DNA of 64,000 nt from Anagrus nilaparvatae (Eukaryota > Arthropoda > Insecta > Hymenoptera > Mymaridae), in the NCBI GenBank assembly GCA_022575985.1, contig JAKSXM010000269.1, forward strand, positions 1 through 64,000. Direction: 5' to 3'. Made by a program: the position numbers and the translations under genes. Positions within the stretch are counted from its first letter, which is position 1; each line of letters starts with the position of its first letter. Shown here piece by piece: positions 62,325 to 64,000 of the stretch. The notes under the pieces are model-generated. The model did no database searches and was not told the DNA's origin. It saw nothing but the letters and a program-made list of their open reading frames with translations.

Positions 62325-64000
62325 TGTAACTTAAAAAAATTACCATGAAGTCCTTTTCGATTGACCTTTGCAATGCTTAATTCATTGCACGGAGAACCTC
62401 CTATAAATAAATTTATAGGACATAGGTTTTTTATGTCTTTCTCTGTTATTTTTTGAATATCTCCCAGTTGAATAATGTTATCATGATTAGCATTACTTAC
62501 TGCAATTGCATTTCCATCAATTTCGCTTGCGAAATAATCTACATCAAGGAATAAATTTTCTAATGCAAGTTTTGCTGTTAAATTTAAATAATTAAACTAA
62601 TAAATACATAAACGTTTTACAAAAAAAGGAGATGAATTAATATAGAATTAATTTTCTGTTACCTGAAGAAACACCATCAAAGACTGATAGAACTTTCAAT
62701 TTTTTTTTTTTTTTTTACGCTTGTAGGGTATTCAGTTATATTAAAATTATTATTAAACACTTGCTTATTTTTCTCCTCCCAATCTGATCTGAATTTCAGA
62801 ATACCAGTAGATGAATTAGGGTTACATACAAAACACACCCATGGATGTTGCAAAATTACATCCAAATAATTTTTTGGACAAATTAAATACTTGCAGCAAG
62901 TACAAAAAGATCTAAAATTATATAAGCAATTAGATTTGTTATTTGAAATATAATTTCAATATTTACCTGGGGCAATCTAGATTATCACATTCTAAGAGCA
63001 CTTTATCACCGCCGCAAATTATGCAAAATTCTACAAACAAAGAAAAACATTTTTTTTAATTGTATCACAAAACAATGAAATCACAAATTTCAAACATACG
63101 TTCTTTCCATTTTCATTTACAGTAAAGAGTTTAGGTATTAAATCCGTTTACAAACAAATATTTAAATTTATAGTAATGTAGATAATGATTTATTTGATGC
63201 AAAAAAGTAAAATTACCCAACAATTATCGCACACATTCGCAAACACAAATGGATGTGAAGTTGAAGTTTGCTCAGCTAACTTAAAGCATACAGCACAAAA
63301 TTTTTCTAAACCTTTTTCCTCTATCAAAACTTGTTTAACATTATCTGAAAAATTAAATAATCCTGTCTTCAAATTTTCTTTAATGGATAAAATATTGTAA
63401 AATATTTTTTTATAATAAATTATTTAACTCACCTGAGTTTTGTAACAAATGTTCCCTCTCTTTATTTATATCTTTTTTATTCATATTATGATTCTTTAAT
63501 TTGTTTTCAATTACCATAGGATAAACATTTTCATTTTTTATAGAAGGAATGCAATCATGGCTTAATTTTGTTTCTTCATTATAAAATAAATTACAAATTT
63601 CTTTAATATCACAATTTTTATTATTATTATTATTATCGTCGTTTATTTACCAAAGCAAAATTAAAAAAAAATTTTAATACATAATATACAATATTTACAT
63701 AAATATACAATATAATAATATATACAATTTGGAATTAATAAATTTAATACAATATAACACAAAAAAAATTTTCTTGTAATCCAAACATACTTTTGCAGTA
63801 ATCCTACAAATAAGTAATATTTTTTTTAATAGATAAGCAGTAAAGTTATAGACATACTTATTGTCTATATTAGCAATACATATTTCAAACTCACTTTTGC
63901 AGCATCTAATAAAGCTGCTCTCAAAAATATATCGTGTCCTTCAATAAACTCATGTTTCATTGCAGTCATTCCATTATAAAAAGAAAGAATTCTTTCATAG
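58755..64000 (-). CDS. DNMT3: DNA methyltransferase 3 (3' part of gene; 5' end outside)
   Basis: It would put methyl groups on cytosine in unmethylated DNA, in the nucleus. Exons in order: 64000-63895 (end of a PWWP-like domain), 63803-63791, 63600-63433, 63377-63217, 63030-62967 and 62911-62663 (ADD zinc finger, then motif I FDGVSS), 62574-62344 (motif IV GGSPCN with the catalytic Cys), 60343-60209 (motif VI FENVASM), 59271-59072 (motif VIII RSRLIWTNLP, then TITTSSNS), 58978-58755 (IERIFGM, LIGKSFS and stop). Nearly all junctions are GT-AG with matching phases. Two introns hold mobile elements. Defects or open points: an A17 run at 62700-62716 breaks the frame by one base, and the junction 63217/63030 does not keep phase. 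The motif set is specific for DNMT3 rather than DNMT1 or DNMT2. Confidence 0.9.
59313..60168. mobile_element. Foldback/TIR element in a DNMT3 intron
   Basis: The ends are imperfect inverted repeats: aaataaccatgtagtagtac at the left against ggttattt preceded by tactacgt at the right. Longer arms share gggagt, aaatttct and ggaatgaaaatgaacc with their complements (about 59400-59480 against 60025-60100). The middle has repeated, partly inverted phrases such as accaaaaaacatg and catgttttttggtccaccat. No ORF is seen. It fills most of the intron between exons 60343-60209 and 59271-59072. Confidence 0.65.
60404..60416. repeat. Target site duplication of the R1-clade insertion (left)
   Basis: AATATTGTAACTT occurs here and again at 62320-62332 directly after the poly(A) tail, as expected for target-primed insertion of a non-LTR element. 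Confidence 0.88.
60417..62008 (+). pseudogene. R1-clade reverse transcriptase fragment, interrupted
   Basis: The open part (60420-61751) begins at the RT fingers (SSHRPLCMLNTIGKVIE), passes EEQHGFREGRST, LDVKNAFNSARW, GIAQGSVLGP and the catalytic YADD at about residue 180, and reaches the TGHG motif that opens the C-terminal region of R1/TRAS-type ORF2. A single TAA at 61749-61751 cuts it there; the same frame continues with the CX2C...HX4C finger (CLHCPGVDDTVEHTFFEC). A G8 run at 61862-61869 then shifts the frame once more before the usual C-terminal LRSSENWNKVAEYV. The endonuclease and ORF1 are missing. It cannot encode an active enzyme. Confidence 0.9.
62050..62290 (+). other. Structured 3' UTR of the R1-clade element
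   Basis: Consecutive hairpins lie before the poly(A) tail: CCGGCGA with TCGCCGG (62162-62181) and GTTGTACA-CTT-TGTACAAC (62192-62210). A longer pairing of CGTCCCAAACT with AGTTCCGGTTTGGGAC spans about 62060-62106. Such structures often serve as the template recognised by the element's own RT. Confidence 0.6.
62344..62574 (-). CDS. DNMT3: DNMT3 exon with the catalytic cysteine
   Basis: Encodes LENLFLDVDYFASEIDGNA, a GDIQKIT segment and INLFIGGSPCNELSIAKV. The PCN triplet carries the nucleophile that attacks cytosine C6. Acceptor tttaacag and donor G|gtaatt bound it, and the phases fit both neighbours. The R1-clade insertion sits 11 bp beyond its donor. Confidence 0.92.
62663..62911 (-). CDS. 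DNMT3: DNMT3 exon: end of ADD finger and motif I, with A17 frame break
   Basis: Encodes FCTCCKYLICPKNY, HPWVCFVC (last zinc ligands of the ADD domain), a linker with FRSDWEEKNKQVF, then a Lys run and LKVLSVFDGVSS (S-adenosylmethionine binding, motif I). The Lys run comes from 17 consecutive A on the minus strand (62700-62716). Read as given, the frame leaves the family sequence there and stops soon after; one base fewer restores both motif I and the phase of the next exon. Confidence 0.85.
63604..63790. repeat. DNMT3 intron with (ATT)n microsatellite
   Basis: A run of about seven ATT triplets (63620-63637) lies 20 bp from the acceptor of the next exon, in place of a normal pyrimidine tract. 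The rest is AT-rich without other features. Confidence 0.6.
63791..63803 (-). CDS. DNMT3: 13-nt microexon of DNMT3
   Basis: GATTACTGCAAAA is bounded by TTATTTGTAG upstream and GTATGT downstream. It joins the phase-0 end of the PWWP-tail exon (AAA|GTGAGT, 63895) to the phase-1 start of the exon at 63600, giving DYCK, which suits the end of a PWWP-type helix. Confidence 0.65.
63895..64000 (-). CDS. DNMT3: DNMT3 exon: tail of PWWP-like domain (continues outside)
   Basis: Encodes MTAMKHEFIEGHDIFLRAAL and then LDAAK before a GTGAGT donor. The pattern of aromatic and aliphatic residues with an Ala-rich final helix fits the C-terminal helices of a PWWP domain, which lies ahead of ADD in DNMT3. The 5' part of the gene is beyond the window. 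Confidence 0.65.

Overview
The window is eukaryotic and almost certainly from an insect. It is very AT-rich, has spliced genes with GT-AG introns, long satellite arrays, an env-bearing Ty3/gypsy-type LTR retrotransposon, an R1-clade non-LTR element and the 3' half of a de novo DNA methyltransferase gene (DNMT3). A lineage that keeps DNMT3 (for example many Hymenoptera or Hemiptera) would fit; the species cannot be fixed from the sequence.

Layout. About 41 kb is one satellite family with a monomer near 111 bp (1-13314, 25667-51797 and, in reverse orientation, about 52575-54173). Nested higher-order duplications are visible with offsets of 444, 1248, 1788, 2081, 3225, 8003 and about 15,400 bp. 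A young 12.35-kb LTR retrotransposon (13315-25666, minus strand) sits in the array with a 4-bp target duplication. It has 631-bp LTRs differing at three positions I could find, a tRNA-Glu-type primer site, gag, protease, pol, a spliced-type env of chuvirus-glycoprotein character and a polypurine tract. Its long 5' leader carries, on the opposite strand and head-to-head with gag, a three-exon gene for a 157-residue protein that I do not recognise. This antisense gene is the most unusual item in the window.

At 51.8-52.5 kb the satellite reverses direction around an imperfect palindrome that encloses a 5S-rRNA-derived, poly(A)-tailed SINE. To the right are a TTAA-flanked element with terminal inverted repeats (54178-55208), a second irregular tandem repeat (about 55213-56860) and a foldback element with TA flanks (57771-58298).

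The right end (58755-64000, minus strand) is DNMT3: the end of a PWWP-like domain, a 13-nt microexon, the ADD zinc-finger exons and all catalytic motifs through the stop codon. Two of its introns have been enlarged by mobile DNA: a foldback element (59313-60168), and a 5'-truncated R1-clade insertion with a 13-bp target duplication placed 11 bp from a splice donor (60417-62319). A one-base excess in an A17 run just before methyltransferase motif I, and an unresolved ADD exon junction, leave it open whether this allele is intact.
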